A DNA stretch of 64,000 nt from contig NZ_JAEUAK010000003.1 of NCBI RefSeq assembly GCF_019511345.1, positions 620,001-684,000 on the forward strand, written 5' to 3'. The DNA is from Rhizobium mesosinicum (GTDB taxonomy: Bacteria; Pseudomonadota; Alphaproteobacteria; Rhizobiales; Rhizobiaceae). The notes under the pieces were generated by a model. That model ran no database searches. It saw only the letters and a program-made list of their open reading frames with translations, and was not told the DNA's origin. The number at the start of each line of letters is the position of its first letter. Within the stretch, counting starts at the first letter, position 1. Position numbers and translations under genes: made by a program. Positions 34,573 to 47,313 of the stretch are shown here, piece after piece.

Positions 34573-35082
34573 TCAGCTCTTGATAGCGATGCGCTTGATC
34601 TGAGACTGCGCCTTCTCGGTCTTCGGCAAGGTCACTGTCAGCACGCCATTCTTGAAGCGGGCGTCGATATTGTCTTCCTTAACTTCGACGCCGAGCGGAA
34701 TGCGGCGCTCGAAGCGGCCGTAATAGCGCTCGGAGAACTGACGATCCTTGTTCTCGATTTCCGACTGCTTTTCGCCTTTTAGCGTCAGCACACCATCATT
34801 AAGCAGGACTTCAATGTCCTTCTCCTCAAGGCCGGGCACTTCGGCGGTCACCTTGATCTCCTTATCGTTATCGGAGATCTCGATGCTTGGCCATCCGCCG
34901 CCCAAACCGGTGGCGCTACTTAGAGACGGCAAGCCGGAGCCGAAGCCACGGAAGACGTCATCGAAGAGCCGGTTTACCTCGCGATGCAACGATAAAAAGG
35001 GATCGCGGTCGTCGTCGCGAAACAGACTGGGAACCTGGTTGCCGTTGTTGCGGCTCCAGGGAATGAGATCACGGACACTCAT
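34573..35082 (-). CDS. Hsp20 small heat-shock protein (second of pair)
   Basis: A 169-residue alpha-crystallin-type chaperone. The N-terminus (MSVRDLIPWSRNNG) is of the class found in many proteobacterial Hsp20s. The alpha-crystallin domain covers residues 60-155 with AEVPGLEEKDIEVLLNDGVL and ends with FKNGVLTVTLPK, the conserved GVL block. ATG 35082 has AAGGAG upstream. It follows the first hsp20 gene after 80 bp that contain a stem-loop. It holds unfolded proteins for refolding by other chaperones. Confidence 0.95.
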   Translation of the reverse strand: MSVRDLIPWSRNNGNQVPSLFRDDDRDPFLSLHREVNRLFDDVFRGFGSGLPSLSSATGLGGGWPSIEISDNDKEIKVTAEVPGLEEKDIEVLLNDGVLTLKGEKQSEIENKDRQFSERYYGRFERRIPLGVEVKEDNIDARFKNGVLTVTLPKTEKAQSQIKRIAIKS

Positions 35083-35118
35083 AGTTTTCTCCTTTCTGTT
35101 GGGTGGTGTAGCTTTTCC

Positions 35119-35141
35119 GGTGCCGGACGTGGCCCGGCACC
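35119..35141 (-). promoter_or_regulatory. Stem-loop between the two hsp20 genes
   Basis: An 8-bp perfect stem (GGTGCCGG / CCGGCACC) with a 7-base loop lies between the hsp20 stop at 35162 and the start at 35082. It could be a processing or stabilising element. I see no anti-Shine-Dalgarno pairing typical of a second ROSE element. Confidence 0.5.
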
Positions 35142-35161
35142 TTTGCACTCGCCGCGGATGC

Positions 35162-35638
35162 TTAAGCCGCTTGTTGCTTGGCGTCGATCTGCTTCGTCTC
35201 GACCTCGGGCAGTGCCTGGTCGGTCTTGATCTCGATCTGCCGTGGCTTCATCTCTTCAGGGATTTCGCGCTTGAGATCGATGGTCAGCAGACCGTTGACG
35301 AGACTTGCAGTCACGACCTTTACATGGTCGGCAAGATCAAACCGGCGCTGGAAGCTCCGTCCGGCGATACCGCGGTGCAGATATTGCACCTCCTCGGCAT
35401 TCGCCTTCTGACCAGAAACCACGAGCATGTTCTGCTCCTGTGTCATTGTCAGCTCGTTCTGCGAGAAGCCCGCGACTGCCATTGCGATGTGATAGTCATC
35501 CTCGCCGGTCTTGACGATATCGTAAGGCGGCCAGTTGTCGATGGTGTCGATGCGGCTTGCTGTTTCGAGCGCGTTCAACATTCGGTCGAAGCCGATGCTT
35601 GACCGGAAGAGGGGAGAGAAATCGAGGTTTGTCCTCAT
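35162..35638 (-). CDS. Hsp20 small heat-shock protein (first of pair, IbpA type)
   Basis: A 158-residue alpha-crystallin-type chaperone of the IbpA class (N-terminus MRTNLDFSPLFRSSIGFDRM). The domain spans about residues 35-130 with IAMAVAGFSQNELTMT and VNGLLTIDLKREIPEE. The Shine-Dalgarno TAAGGAGG favours ATG 35638 (8 bases away) over ATG 35644 (2 bases). The leader carries a ROSE-type RNA thermometer, so translation is expected to rise with temperature. Confidence 0.95.
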   Translation of the reverse strand: MRTNLDFSPLFRSSIGFDRMLNALETASRIDTIDNWPPYDIVKTGEDDYHIAMAVAGFSQNELTMTQEQNMLVVSGQKANAEEVQYLHRGIAGRSFQRRFDLADHVKVVTASLVNGLLTIDLKREIPEEMKPRQIEIKTDQALPEVETKQIDAKQQAA

Positions 35639-35640
35639 AG

Positions 35641-35700
35641 CCATATCCTCCTTATAAGCAACATGGATACAAGGAGACGCCAAGAGCGACAGGCGTCTCC
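35641..35700 (-). promoter_or_regulatory. ROSE-type RNA thermometer
   Basis: On the minus strand the hsp20 leader contains a 9-bp perfect hairpin (GGAGACGCC / GGCGTCTCC, 35673-35700). It is followed by a short hairpin framed by CCAT and ATGG (35641-35666) in which TTGCT (the ROSE UYGCU motif) faces the AAGGAGG ribosome site. A further CGGTT/AACCG stem lies upstream at 35712-35730. This is the layout of ROSE elements known from rhizobial small heat-shock genes, which melt at high temperature and free the ribosome site. A CTTGAAA heat-shock-like -35 sequence lies at 35761-35767. Confidence 0.85.
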
Positions 35701-35842
35701 TGGACTTGTGCCGGTTCCCTTTGGCAACCGACAATACTAATGTAATTCAGTGACTTGCCGTTTCAAGGGACTGGAATTCTTCGATAAGAAATTGATTTTT
35801 TGGGCAGTATCACCACATCCGAGCGTAGGTAAGAGAGGAGCA

Positions 35843-36070
35843 ATGGATATGACAATGACTTCAGACGATGTCATCGCCGTGCTTGGCCCTGTCGATAAAA
35901 CGCTTGTAGCCGAGGTCATCGCTACTGGTGCAACGCAGGCTGAACTTGCAGAGGCATTTGCGTGGGCCAGCAATGACGAGGCCTTGATAGGCGAAGGGCG
36001 GCGCCTGGCTACGGGCAGGGTTGCTGCGCTCGTGGATCTGCTGACCTCGGATGAAGAGGAATTGGAATAG
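35843..36070 (+). CDS. Small conserved protein of unknown function
   Basis: A 75-residue acidic, probably helical protein (TSDDVIAVLGPVDKTLVAEV, then ELAEAFAWASNDEALIG). Small proteins of this kind are common in rhizobia. AGAGGAG lies 6 bases before ATG 35843, deciding the start; the frame is open further upstream. It is divergent from the hsp20 operon. No known function. Confidence 0.7.
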   Translation: MDMTMTSDDVIAVLGPVDKTLVAEVIATGATQAELAEAFAWASNDEALIGEGRRLATGRVAALVDLLTSDEEELE

Positions 36071-36092
36071 GGAAGGCAGACACCAGCCTTCC
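36071..36092 (+). terminator. Terminator-like stem-loop
   Basis: A GGAAGGC / GCCTTCC stem with an 8-base loop starts directly after the stop of the 75-residue gene and separates it from the convergent debranching-enzyme gene. It has no T-run. Confidence 0.5.
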
Positions 36093-36108
36093 GAAAATCG
36101 TGGTTCAT

Positions 36109-38313
36109 CTACACTATTGTGAGCACCCGCACGTCGCCCCTGCGTTCGACGACATCGACCACAACTTGGCGGCCGGAGCGCCGGATGGCGACATCAGCCG
36201 AGCCGTTGCCGATAGATAGATGCCGCAGGAGAACCTCATCCAGGAAAGAGGGCAGCTGTGGTTCGTTAAAGCTGATCTGCAAGGCGTTCGGATCAAAATC
36301 CAGTCCCAGGCACGATTGCAGCAGCGAGAGGGGTGCTGCTGCTGCCCACGCCTGTGGAGAGCAGGCAACCGGATAGAAGGTCGGCCCCTGCGCCCACCGA
36401 CGCGCAAACCCGCAAAAGAGTTCGGGAAGCCGCCGCAGCTCAATATAGGTCGATGCCGCGAAAAGGCCCTCGAAGATCCGGGCAGCCTCAGTGCGGTAAC
36501 CGTAACGGGCAAGCCCGCTGGCAATCATGGCATTATCATGCGGCCAGATCGAACCGTTGTGGTAGCTCATAGGATTGTAGCGTGCCTCGGTCGAGGGGAT
36601 GGTGCGGATGCCCCAACCGCTGAAGGAGGGCGCACTCATCAGCGTGCGGGCGACCTTTACAGCCCTTTCGGGATAGGCGATGCCGGTAAACAGCGCATGG
36701 CCGGCGTTCGAGGAGCGGACCCTGCAAGGCTGCTTGTCTGCATCGAGCGCCAGCACATAGGTGCCGAGTTCCTCATCAAAAAAGGAAGCATCGAACGCGC
36801 GGCGCAGGCCTTCTGCCCGGGCAAGAAAGCCTGCAGCCCGCTCCGGCCGGTCGAGCAGCCGGAAGATTTCGGCTGCCGCCTGCCAGGCGCCATAGACATA
36901 GGCCTGAACCTCAGCAATGGCGATCGGTCCCTTCGCCAATGCGCCGTCGGCATGAAAGACGGAGTCGTTGCTGTCCTTCCAGGCCTGATTGACCAGGCCT
37001 TCCTCGGTCAAGCGCCCATATTCGACGAAGCCGTCGCCATCGCGATCCCCGTGCTCGTCAATCCAGGCGAGCGCCGCCTCGATATGCGGCAGAAGACGAG
37101 AGACAGTGGCGACATCGCCGGTCCGCCTGACATATTCGCCGGCGAGCATTACGAAGAGCGGAGTCGAATCGACGCTGCCATAATAGCGGCGGAAAGGAAC
37201 TTCGCCGAGTTCAGCCATTTCTCCGGCGCGTACCTCATGCAGAATTTTCCCTGGCTCGGCGTCGGAGGCGGGATCGATCTCAGTCGCTTGGTTGACGGCG
37301 AGATGTCCAAGAACGCCGCGGGCGATCTGCGGATCGAGCCAAAGCATCTCAAGAGCGGTAAGGATGGCGTCGCGACCGAAGACTGTGCTGAACCAGGGGA
37401 TGCCGGCATAGGGATAGGGCCCTTCCGGCTTGTCGGTCATCAGCATGTAGAGGTCGGCAATGCTGCGACGCGCGACCTCGTTGAATATCCCGTTTGATGT
37501 TGCAATCGAAGCCGCGCGTGAGGACGAGGCGCGCAATGCCCGGCGAGCATCCCGCAGGGCAAAGAAGAAGGAACGGTGGCCGCGGCGTTGGGTCGCCGTC
37601 CGGTCGCAACCGATCTCTATAAACAGCGACCGCGTCTCGTGTGGCGCTAGGAGGAGATCATAGACGACATGATCGCTGCCAAGTTGGTCGGGCTGCGGAT
37701 CGAAGGACAGCCGCGTCGATCGTTTCCGGTTGTCCAAGCCTATATAGGAGAGCAGGATCGCATCCCGCTCCGTAATGGCTGGAAGATGCCGTCCTCTCCT
37801 CGCCCTCACCGTTCCCCGCACCTCGAACAGATCAGCGAAATCAGCTCCAAATCCGATCTCTATCCGGACATGCTGCGGTCGCTCGTCATAGTTCCTGACC
37901 GTCAGCCGCTCGTAGCAGCATGCATTCCAGAGGAAGCGGGTCCTGCGCAGATGGATCAGGTCATGGCCAAGGGTGAGCTTGCCCTTGTCGTCGAAGAGAT
38001 CGGGATTGGTCAGGTCGCATCTCAGGGTAGCGTTGTCGTCGCGCAGGGTTGACGACAATAGCATCGGTCGCTTGCCGTTGACCGTCAGGTAGAGATGCGA
38101 GAGATAGCGTGTATCCCCGTGAAACAGGCCTTCCGGACTGCCGGGCCCGAAAAGCACGTCGCCGTTGTGATCGAAGACGGCGAAGGTGTCACCGTGTTTA
38201 AGGGTACGGGGTCGCCTCTCCTGTAGAGATGCTGCGGCAGGAATGAAGAACTGTGCGATCGGCGCTGCCGGGCTCGCCGATGCAGGGGCCGGGTTACTGC
38301 CTGTTGCAACCAT
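36109..38313 (-). CDS. Amylo-alpha-1,6-glucosidase family protein (glycogen-debranching type)
   Basis: A 734-residue protein. Residues 40-250 form the N-terminal beta-sandwich of the family (FAVFDHNGDVLFGPGSPEGLFHGDTRYLS). The rest is an (alpha/alpha)6 barrel with GIPWFSTVFGRDAILTALEML near 310, and DSNDSVFHADG near 450, where the catalytic acids of this GH family lie. GGAGGAG precedes ATG 38313. It follows a GT4 glycosyltransferase by 21 bp and is probably co-expressed. It may trim branched glucans or a trehalose/glycogen-related polymer; true specificity is unknown. Confidence 0.88.
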   Translation of the reverse strand: MVATGSNPAPASASPAAPIAQFFIPAAASLQERRPRTLKHGDTFAVFDHNGDVLFGPGSPEGLFHGDTRYLSHLYLTVNGKRPMLLSSTLRDDNATLRCDLTNPDLFDDKGKLTLGHDLIHLRRTRFLWNACCYERLTVRNYDERPQHVRIEIGFGADFADLFEVRGTVRARRGRHLPAITERDAILLSYIGLDNRKRSTRLSFDPQPDQLGSDHVVYDLLLAPHETRSLFIEIGCDRTATQRRGHRSFFFALRDARRALRASSSRAASIATSNGIFNEVARRSIADLYMLMTDKPEGPYPYAGIPWFSTVFGRDAILTALEMLWLDPQIARGVLGHLAVNQATEIDPASDAEPGKILHEVRAGEMAELGEVPFRRYYGSVDSTPLFVMLAGEYVRRTGDVATVSRLLPHIEAALAWIDEHGDRDGDGFVEYGRLTEEGLVNQAWKDSNDSVFHADGALAKGPIAIAEVQAYVYGAWQAAAEIFRLLDRPERAAGFLARAEGLRRAFDASFFDEELGTYVLALDADKQPCRVRSSNAGHALFTGIAYPERAVKVARTLMSAPSFSGWGIRTIPSTEARYNPMSYHNGSIWPHDNAMIASGLARYGYRTEAARIFEGLFAASTYIELRRLPELFCGFARRWAQGPTFYPVACSPQAWAAAAPLSLLQSCLGLDFDPNALQISFNEPQLPSFLDEVLLRHLSIGNGSADVAIRRSGRQVVVDVVERRGDVRVLTIV

Positions 38314-38334
38314 CGAAATGGCTCCTCCGTGCGG

Positions 38335-39429
38335 TTAGGCGACGACTTTCAGGTCTAGCGACTGACCGTTCGCCCGGCGAACAGGCGCGGCTCTTGTGCG
38401 AACGCCCGGCAGATTGCGATAGATGCCGAGATAGTCCCGCGCCATCCGTTCGGCTGTAAAACGCTTCTCGAAGGCTGTCCGGACCTTGCGACGATCGAGC
38501 CGCAGCAGCCATTCGATATTTTCTGCGGCTTCCTGAACATTGTCGACCAGTACACCGGAGACGCCCTCGTCGATCACTTCAGGAGCAGAACCGCAGCGGA
38601 AAGCGACAACGGGTGTGCCGCAGGCCATGGCTTCGATCATAACAAGCCCGAAAGGTTCCGGCCAGTCGATCGGGAAGAGCAGCGCGCAGGCATTGCCGAG
38701 GAAGACTGCCTTCTGATGCTCGTTGATCTCGCCGATGAATTCGACGTTCGGATGGCTCTTGACCATCGGCTCGATAACGGTTTGCCAATAGGCTTTGTCG
38801 GCGTTGTCGATCTTGGCTGCCATTTTCAGTGGCATGCCGACCTTTGCGGCAATCTGGATGGCACGATCCGGCCTCTTTTCGGGAGATATGCGACCGAGGA
38901 AGGCAAGGTAATTACCTTTCGGCTTTTCCGTGAAGGGCAGCAGATCGCGAGGCAGGCCATGATACACCGTTCCTGACCAGCTGACCGGCGGCATCGGGCG
39001 ACGCTGATCATTGGAGATCGAGACGAGCGGAGTATCGGCGAAAGCCTTGTAGAAGGGCTTGAGATCAGGCAGGTCGAGACGCCCATGCAGCGTCGTGACC
39101 GTGCGGTCGGCGAAGTCCCGGATCAGCGGGAAATGCAGGAGATCGATATGGAAATGCAGGACGTCGAACTCATGTGCACGCCTGCGGATCTCCTCCAGCA
39201 TCACGACCTCGTGCGGTAGATGCTCCTTGACCGCCGGGTTGAGCCTGAGCGCGACGTCCGAGCACGCCACCAGCTTGGCGTTGGTGATGGAATCGCCGCT
39301 GGCGAAAAGCGTGACGTCATGGCCTTGGGCGACAAGTTCTTCGGTGAGATAAGAGACAATCCGCTCGGTCCCCCCGTAAAGCTTGGGCGGAACGCTTTCG
39401 GCGAGCGGTGCGATCTGAGCGATCTTCAT
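38335..39429 (-). CDS. GT4-family glycosyltransferase
   Basis: A 364-residue GT-B enzyme. The N-terminal half has the acceptor-site glycine motif (PPKLYGGTERIVSYL). The C-terminal half has FLGRISPEKRPDRAI and EPFGLVMIEAMACGTPVVAF, the EX7E donor-binding motif of family 4. ATG 39429 has GAGGAGG 8 bases upstream. No membrane segment. First gene of a two-gene operon with the debranching-type enzyme. Confidence 0.92.
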   Translation of the reverse strand: MKIAQIAPLAESVPPKLYGGTERIVSYLTEELVAQGHDVTLFASGDSITNAKLVACSDVALRLNPAVKEHLPHEVVMLEEIRRRAHEFDVLHFHIDLLHFPLIRDFADRTVTTLHGRLDLPDLKPFYKAFADTPLVSISNDQRRPMPPVSWSGTVYHGLPRDLLPFTEKPKGNYLAFLGRISPEKRPDRAIQIAAKVGMPLKMAAKIDNADKAYWQTVIEPMVKSHPNVEFIGEINEHQKAVFLGNACALLFPIDWPEPFGLVMIEAMACGTPVVAFRCGSAPEVIDEGVSGVLVDNVQEAAENIEWLLRLDRRKVRTAFEKRFTAERMARDYLGIYRNLPGVRTRAAPVRRANGQSLDLKVVA

Positions 39430-39895
39430 CGGCAAACCTCCTCAAGTGAGCAAAGATTCCTCGAAAGAACCAGCTCTGCGTCCTTAAAGGCACGCAGCGG
39501 CCAGATAGGATGTCTAGATCTCGAATGATTGTCGGCGACATCCTCCTTTCCGGTAGCTGCACAGGCCAGTGCTACCTAACCCGCGAACTCGCGGCGGGTT
39601 CCCCCGACGAGGCCTTTGAATGTCGAAGAAATGGGATGAAATCATTCCTTGAGATCGCCGATCGGTCTTATTGGACGCCCATGAAGCGAGTACGGGCCGT
39701 TTCCCATCATTGCCGGCGCCTTCGGCAGCAAACGCCTCGCTAGGGGCCTCGAAATGCATGGTCGGACGAAGCGGACGCGCGGCAGCGATCACTTTCGCGG
39801 TTTTCCGCCCTGCGAATCTGTTTGTGTCTTCCTTTCTCATCCCTTGGCTCCATTGATCTCGACCGATGGAACTTGTGGTTTCGATGACGTAATAT
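39430..39895. other. Gap upstream of the GT4/debranching operon
   Basis: About 470 bases without a supported gene; the short frames are arginine-rich shadows. It holds the promoter of the GT4 gene. An AACCCGC / GCGGGTT stem-loop at 39578-39600 is of unknown purpose. Confidence 0.4.
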
Positions 39896-39928
39896 GGAGG
39901 TCCGCCCCGGCAGACGGCGCGGACCTCC
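39896..39928 (-). terminator. Stem-loop terminator of groEL
   Basis: A 10-bp perfect inverted repeat (GGAGGTCCGC / GCGGACCTCC) with a 13-base loop lies 10 bp beyond the groEL stop. It has no long T-run but is the only strong hairpin after the operon. Confidence 0.65.
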
Positions 39929-39937
39929 GCAATCGCT

Positions 39938-41590
<1,653 letters not shown>

Positions 41591-41617
41591 CTATTTGACT
41601 GATGGTTGGAAAGCGCC

Positions 41618-41932
41618 TCAGGCCGCCTTTTTGTGCTCGGCCTGGGCTTCGATGACGCCCATCACATCGCTTTCCTTCATGATCAGAAGGTCTTCCCCAT
41701 TGATCTTGATCTCGGTGCCGGACCATTTGCCGAATAGAATGCGATCGCCGACCTTGACGTCGAGCGCTTGGATCTGGCCGGCACCGTTGCGCGCGCCGGA
41801 GCCGACGGCGATGACCTCGCCTTCCTGTGGTTTTTCCTTGGCGGTGTCTGGGATGATGATGCCGCCTTTGGTCTTTTCTTCCGATTCGACACGGCGGACG
41901 AGAATGCGATCATGAAGCGGTCGGAACGACAT
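41618..41932 (-). CDS. groES: Co-chaperonin GroES
   Basis: A 104-residue co-chaperonin. Seen are [19 protein letters not shown] at the start, the mobile loop [18 protein letters not shown] near residues 25-42, and [21 protein letters not shown] later. The C-terminus has an extra [10 protein letters not shown] tail. ATG 41932 has GGAGG upstream; the longer open frame is not conserved. groEL follows after 51 bp. Confidence 0.97.
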   Translation of the reverse strand: MSFRPLHDRILVRRVESEEKTKGGIIIPDTAKEKPQEGEVIAVGSGARNGAGQIQALDVKVGDRILFGKWSGTEIKINGEDLLIMKESDVMGVIEAQAEHKKAA

Positions 41933-42083
41933 GTTTTCCTCCGATGGACAAACAATGATGATGTTGTTCCCCTGGCCGGACCGGATGACCAGTCCGGGCG
42001 GGTGCAAAGACCTCGGTCGAGCGTTTTGCGAAAAATGATCTGGTTTTGCATTTTTTCGATTTCAAGAGAGCGAATGAAAAAAA

Positions 42084-42110
42084 TTAGCACTCGCACTTGG
42101 TGGCTGCTAA
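42084..42110. promoter_or_regulatory. CIRCE operator (HrcA-binding) upstream of groESL
   Basis: TTAGCACTC (42084-42092), nine spacer bases, then GGCTGCTAA (42102-42110). The consensus is TTAGCACTC-N9-GAGTGCTAA, so the left arm is exact and the right arm has two mismatches. It lies about 150 bp before the groES start. HrcA repression relieved by heat is the expected control. Confidence 0.85.
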
Positions 42111-42213
42111 CACGCTGGAAAGGAACAGAAAACCTGGATCAGACGTTCACAATTCCGTTGATGGCCGCAAAAAATTGCGCCACCTTTTGACTGTCATGAA
42201 ACGGAGATGAAGC

Positions 42214-42486
42214 ATGCGATTTTCATCGGATCTCGAACGTCAATTGAATGGCTACGGGCTGACCACCGCTCACATTCTCTACCGCATTCCCGATTTTGAA
42301 TCAGTTCTGCAGACCTACGTCTGGCAGGATTACGATCTTGCGCCAGATTTTCCTGAGATGCATAAGTTCCTGGACTTTTGGCAAACCAATCTCGATGGAC
42401 CGCTGCATTCGGTCCGCTATTCCCACCAGCGCCTGATAGGGCCGAACGAATGGCGCCGTGTCGAAGGCGAGTTCAAGCTGCACTGA
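42214..42486 (+). CDS. usg: Usg family protein
   Basis: A 90-residue soluble protein matching the alphaproteobacterial usg family: QLNGYGLTTAHILYRIPDF, then YVWQDYDLAPDFPEMHKFL and GPLHSVRYSHQRLIGPNEWR. The family was named after a gene near tryptophan genes in Caulobacter/Rhizobium and has no settled function. ATG 42214 has AGATGAAG upstream. It is divergent from groESL. Confidence 0.88.
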   Translation: MRFSSDLERQLNGYGLTTAHILYRIPDFESVLQTYVWQDYDLAPDFPEMHKFLDFWQTNLDGPLHSVRYSHQRLIGPNEWRRVEGEFKLH

Positions 42487-42582
42487 GACTTGAAACCGGA
42501 TTTTTATCTTCCTAGCTCTTCCTGCGACCGAAGCCGATGAGTTCGGTCACTATCACATGTCTTTTTGGAATGGGTACGGAAC

Positions 42583-42873
42583 GTGGAAGAGAAGATCAGT
42601 GTCATCAAGAACCTTAGCGTTGAGGAACGCGAAGAGACCCTCATCGATATCGCGCGGATTCTGGAAGACACAGCACGCGAAGCTTTCGTCGAAGGCAACA
42701 GGCATTTTGCAGTGCTATCCAACAACATGGCCGCTGCAATCCGGATCAACGCCGATGAGCTTGCGCGCGACGACGTTCGAAATGCTGAGCGCGTGCTGCA
42801 GCAGGCAACGACAATGCTTTCGGAATTCAAGGCTGCCCACCCCTACCGATTGGTGAGCATGGCCGTTCACTAG
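42583..42873 (+). CDS. Conserved hypothetical protein
   Basis: About 96 residues, soluble and helical, with charged heptads (VEEREETLIDIARILEDT, then NNMAAAIRINADELARDD). GTG 42583 is a likely start; TTG 42565 would add six residues and neither has a clear ribosome site. Not recognised. A two-way terminator follows. Confidence 0.6.
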   Translation: MEEKISVIKNLSVEEREETLIDIARILEDTAREAFVEGNRHFAVLSNNMAAAIRINADELARDDVRNAERVLQQATTMLSEFKAAHPYRLVSMAVH

Positions 42874-42893
42874 CGAATGTGGAGCGAGCTCCC

Positions 42894-42930
42894 AAAATCG
42901 GCCGGCGCTATGACACCGGCCGAACTTTGT
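42894..42930. terminator. Bidirectional terminator-like stem-loop
   Basis: TCGGCCGG (42898-42905) and CCGGCCGA (42916-42923) form an 8-bp stem with a 10-base loop. AAAA precedes it and ACTTTG follows it, so it can end both the rightward small gene and the leftward SDR gene. Confidence 0.65.
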
Positions 42931-42936
42931 CGTAAC

Positions 42937-43776
42937 TTAGTTCCGCGGAAAGTCCGTGCTAACAGTCACGTGTTGCCAGGCGTCGAAATTCTTCCGCAGA
43001 GCCTCCAGGCGTCCCTGCGCGAGCTTATATGCGTCCGAACCGAGGAGGAGCCGGAGAGGAGGCTCGGCTGCGTCGACTGCCTTGATTATGGCCGCCGCGC
43101 CGCGCACCGGATCGCCCGGCTGTTTGCCTGAATATTCACGCGCGGCCTTGCGTCGGGCGCCCGCTGTCTCGGCGTAATCGTCGATCACGGTCTTAGATTC
43201 GATCATGGAGCGACCAGCCCAATCCGTCCGAAAGCCGCCTGGTTCCACGATTGTCACCTTGATGCCGAGCGGCCCGACTTCCTGCGACAGAGATTCCGAA
43301 AAGCCTTCAACGGCGAACTTGCTGGCATGATAATAACCGGTCGCCGGAAACGCCATCAGACCACCAACCGAGGATATGTTGATGATGTGACCGCTTCGGC
43401 GAGCGCGCATCCGCGGCAGGGCCTTACGTGTCACTGAATAGAGGCCGAAGACGTTGGTTTCGAACTGACGGCGAATTTCGGCGTCTTCGCCTTCTTCGAT
43501 TGCGGAGAAGTAGCCGTACCCAGCGTTGTTCACCAGCACGTCGATGTGACCAAAGTGCGCTTCGGCGCCGGAAACGGCCGTCTCGACAGCCTTCTCATCG
43601 GTTACGTCGAGTGGCAGCGCGATGGCTTTACCGTCATATTTTCCAACGAGGTCTTCGAGATTTTCCGGGCGGCGAGCGGTTAGCACAGCGCGATCGCCGC
43701 GCTCCAGCACCTGCTTGGCGAGCTCGTAACCAAAACCGGTCGAGCAGCCGGTTATGAACCAAATCTTCTGTGACAT
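42937..43776 (-). CDS. Short-chain dehydrogenase/reductase
   Basis: A 279-residue SDR of the classical type. The cofactor motif TGCSTGFG is at residues 9-16, NNAGYGY near 86, the catalytic serine in NISSVGG near 135, and YHASK near 150. The TGCSTGFG variant is typical of NADP-dependent SDRs acting on small ketones or steroids. Divergent AraC-type regulator with about 200 bp between starts, which probably controls it. Confidence 0.92.
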   Translation of the reverse strand: MSQKIWFITGCSTGFGYELAKQVLERGDRAVLTARRPENLEDLVGKYDGKAIALPLDVTDEKAVETAVSGAEAHFGHIDVLVNNAGYGYFSAIEEGEDAEIRRQFETNVFGLYSVTRKALPRMRARRSGHIINISSVGGLMAFPATGYYHASKFAVEGFSESLSQEVGPLGIKVTIVEPGGFRTDWAGRSMIESKTVIDDYAETAGARRKAAREYSGKQPGDPVRGAAAIIKAVDAAEPPLRLLLGSDAYKLAQGRLEALRKNFDAWQHVTVSTDFPRN

Positions 43777-43977
43777 TGGATTGCCTTTCTTGTTTCAAAC
43801 TTCCTTGGCTCGGCAGGCAGGAACCGTAACGCCACCGCCTGCGAAGCTGAACGCCGCTGAATTTGGCAACAAGTCCCCTTTGAAACTACGGCAATCATGC
43901 CAATATTTTGCACGATCCTGCCAAACAGCCCGCCCCAGCCTTTCCGTATCGGTGAGCACGTGTCAGACACGGAGCAA

Positions 43978-44871
43978 ATGGAGATGATCGTGAAACAAAT
44001 CGTTGAAACGATGTGCGACATCATCGAGCGTCACGCCGACAAGCCGCGTACGCCGACAATCATTCCGGGTCTTGTGCTCCACCAGATGGAGACAAGCATC
44101 CATCCGATCCACGCTCTTTATCATCCACGGGTGTGCATCATCTTGCGGGGAGGAAAGACGGTTAGCCTCGGCGACGAGCGGTTTCACGTGGACCAATCGA
44201 CATTCCTTCTTGTCACCGTCGATTTACCTGTCGCGTCACAGGTGTTCAAAGCCGATGACGGAAAGTCTCATCTTGCCCTCACCTTGGACCTTGAGCGGAC
44301 GATGCTTGCTGATGTCCTGCAACGCCTTCCACCGCATCATACGCCGACCAGTCCTCCGGCCGGCATTATCGCTTCCGAGCTTACGGGATCGCTGCTTGAG
44401 CCTTTCGCGAGATTGCTGAATTTGCTGGACAACCCGGATGAGGTTGAATTTATCCGGCCCTTGATCGTTCAAGAGATCCATTATCGGCTTGCGCGGAGTG
44501 GTCTTGGCGAGAGGCTCGGACAATTCGCCCGGAGTGGCTCCCATCTATGGCAGATTGGAAAAGCAACGAGTTGGATCAAGGCGAACTACAAGGAGCCTAT
44601 GAGGATCGAGGAACTTTCTGAAATGGCAGGGATGAGCGTCACGTCCTTCCACCGCCATTTCAAAGCTGTCACATTGATGACACCGATACAGTACCGAACC
44701 CAGATCCGCCTTCAGGAGGCCAGACGTATCCTGATTTCAGAACGCGCTCCGGCCGGCACGGCGGGCGTCGCGGTAGGCTATGACAGCCAATCGCAATTTA
44801 GCAGAGACTATAAGCGAATGTTCGGGGCGCCTCCGGCGTCTGATGCCGTTCGCCTCGTCGGAACAGTATGA
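43978..44871 (+). CDS. AraC-family transcriptional regulator
   Basis: About 297 residues. The N-terminal AraC_N sensor (PRVCIILRGGKTVSLGDERF) is followed by a pair of helix-turn-helices (IEELSEMAGMSVTSFHRHFK and AVGYDSQSQFSRDYKRMFG). ATG 43978 has GGAG just upstream; the frame is open to 43897 and ATG 43984 is another option. It is of the type that often controls a neighbouring oxidoreductase, here the divergent SDR. Confidence 0.9.
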   Translation: MEMIVKQIVETMCDIIERHADKPRTPTIIPGLVLHQMETSIHPIHALYHPRVCIILRGGKTVSLGDERFHVDQSTFLLVTVDLPVASQVFKADDGKSHLALTLDLERTMLADVLQRLPPHHTPTSPPAGIIASELTGSLLEPFARLLNLLDNPDEVEFIRPLIVQEIHYRLARSGLGERLGQFARSGSHLWQIGKATSWIKANYKEPMRIEELSEMAGMSVTSFHRHFKAVTLMTPIQYRTQIRLQEARRILISERAPAGTAGVAVGYDSQSQFSRDYKRMFGAPPASDAVRLVGTV

Positions 44872-45065
44872 CGATACGCGCGCCGTGGAACATTGCGCCG
44901 ACCTCGATCCGGCACGGAAGCGTGATCGGCATTGAAGAAAATCTGAGGTGCCGAGAGAAGTTTTCGTGCCGACCGCAGCGTTTCGTTGACCAAGCCCGCG
45001 GGCCGCCGGCCAACGAATCCGCTGAAGATCAACCGCGTCAGTTAGGTGACAACGGGCGGGTGCAC

Positions 45066-47286
<2,221 letters not shown>

Positions 47287-47313
47287 TCATGCGGAGGAGC
47301 GAAGCGTTTTGCC

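Noticed and set aside
36220..37497. A 425-residue plus-strand open frame
   Set aside because: It is antisense to the amylo-alpha-1,6-glucosidase family gene and shows no recognisable domain.
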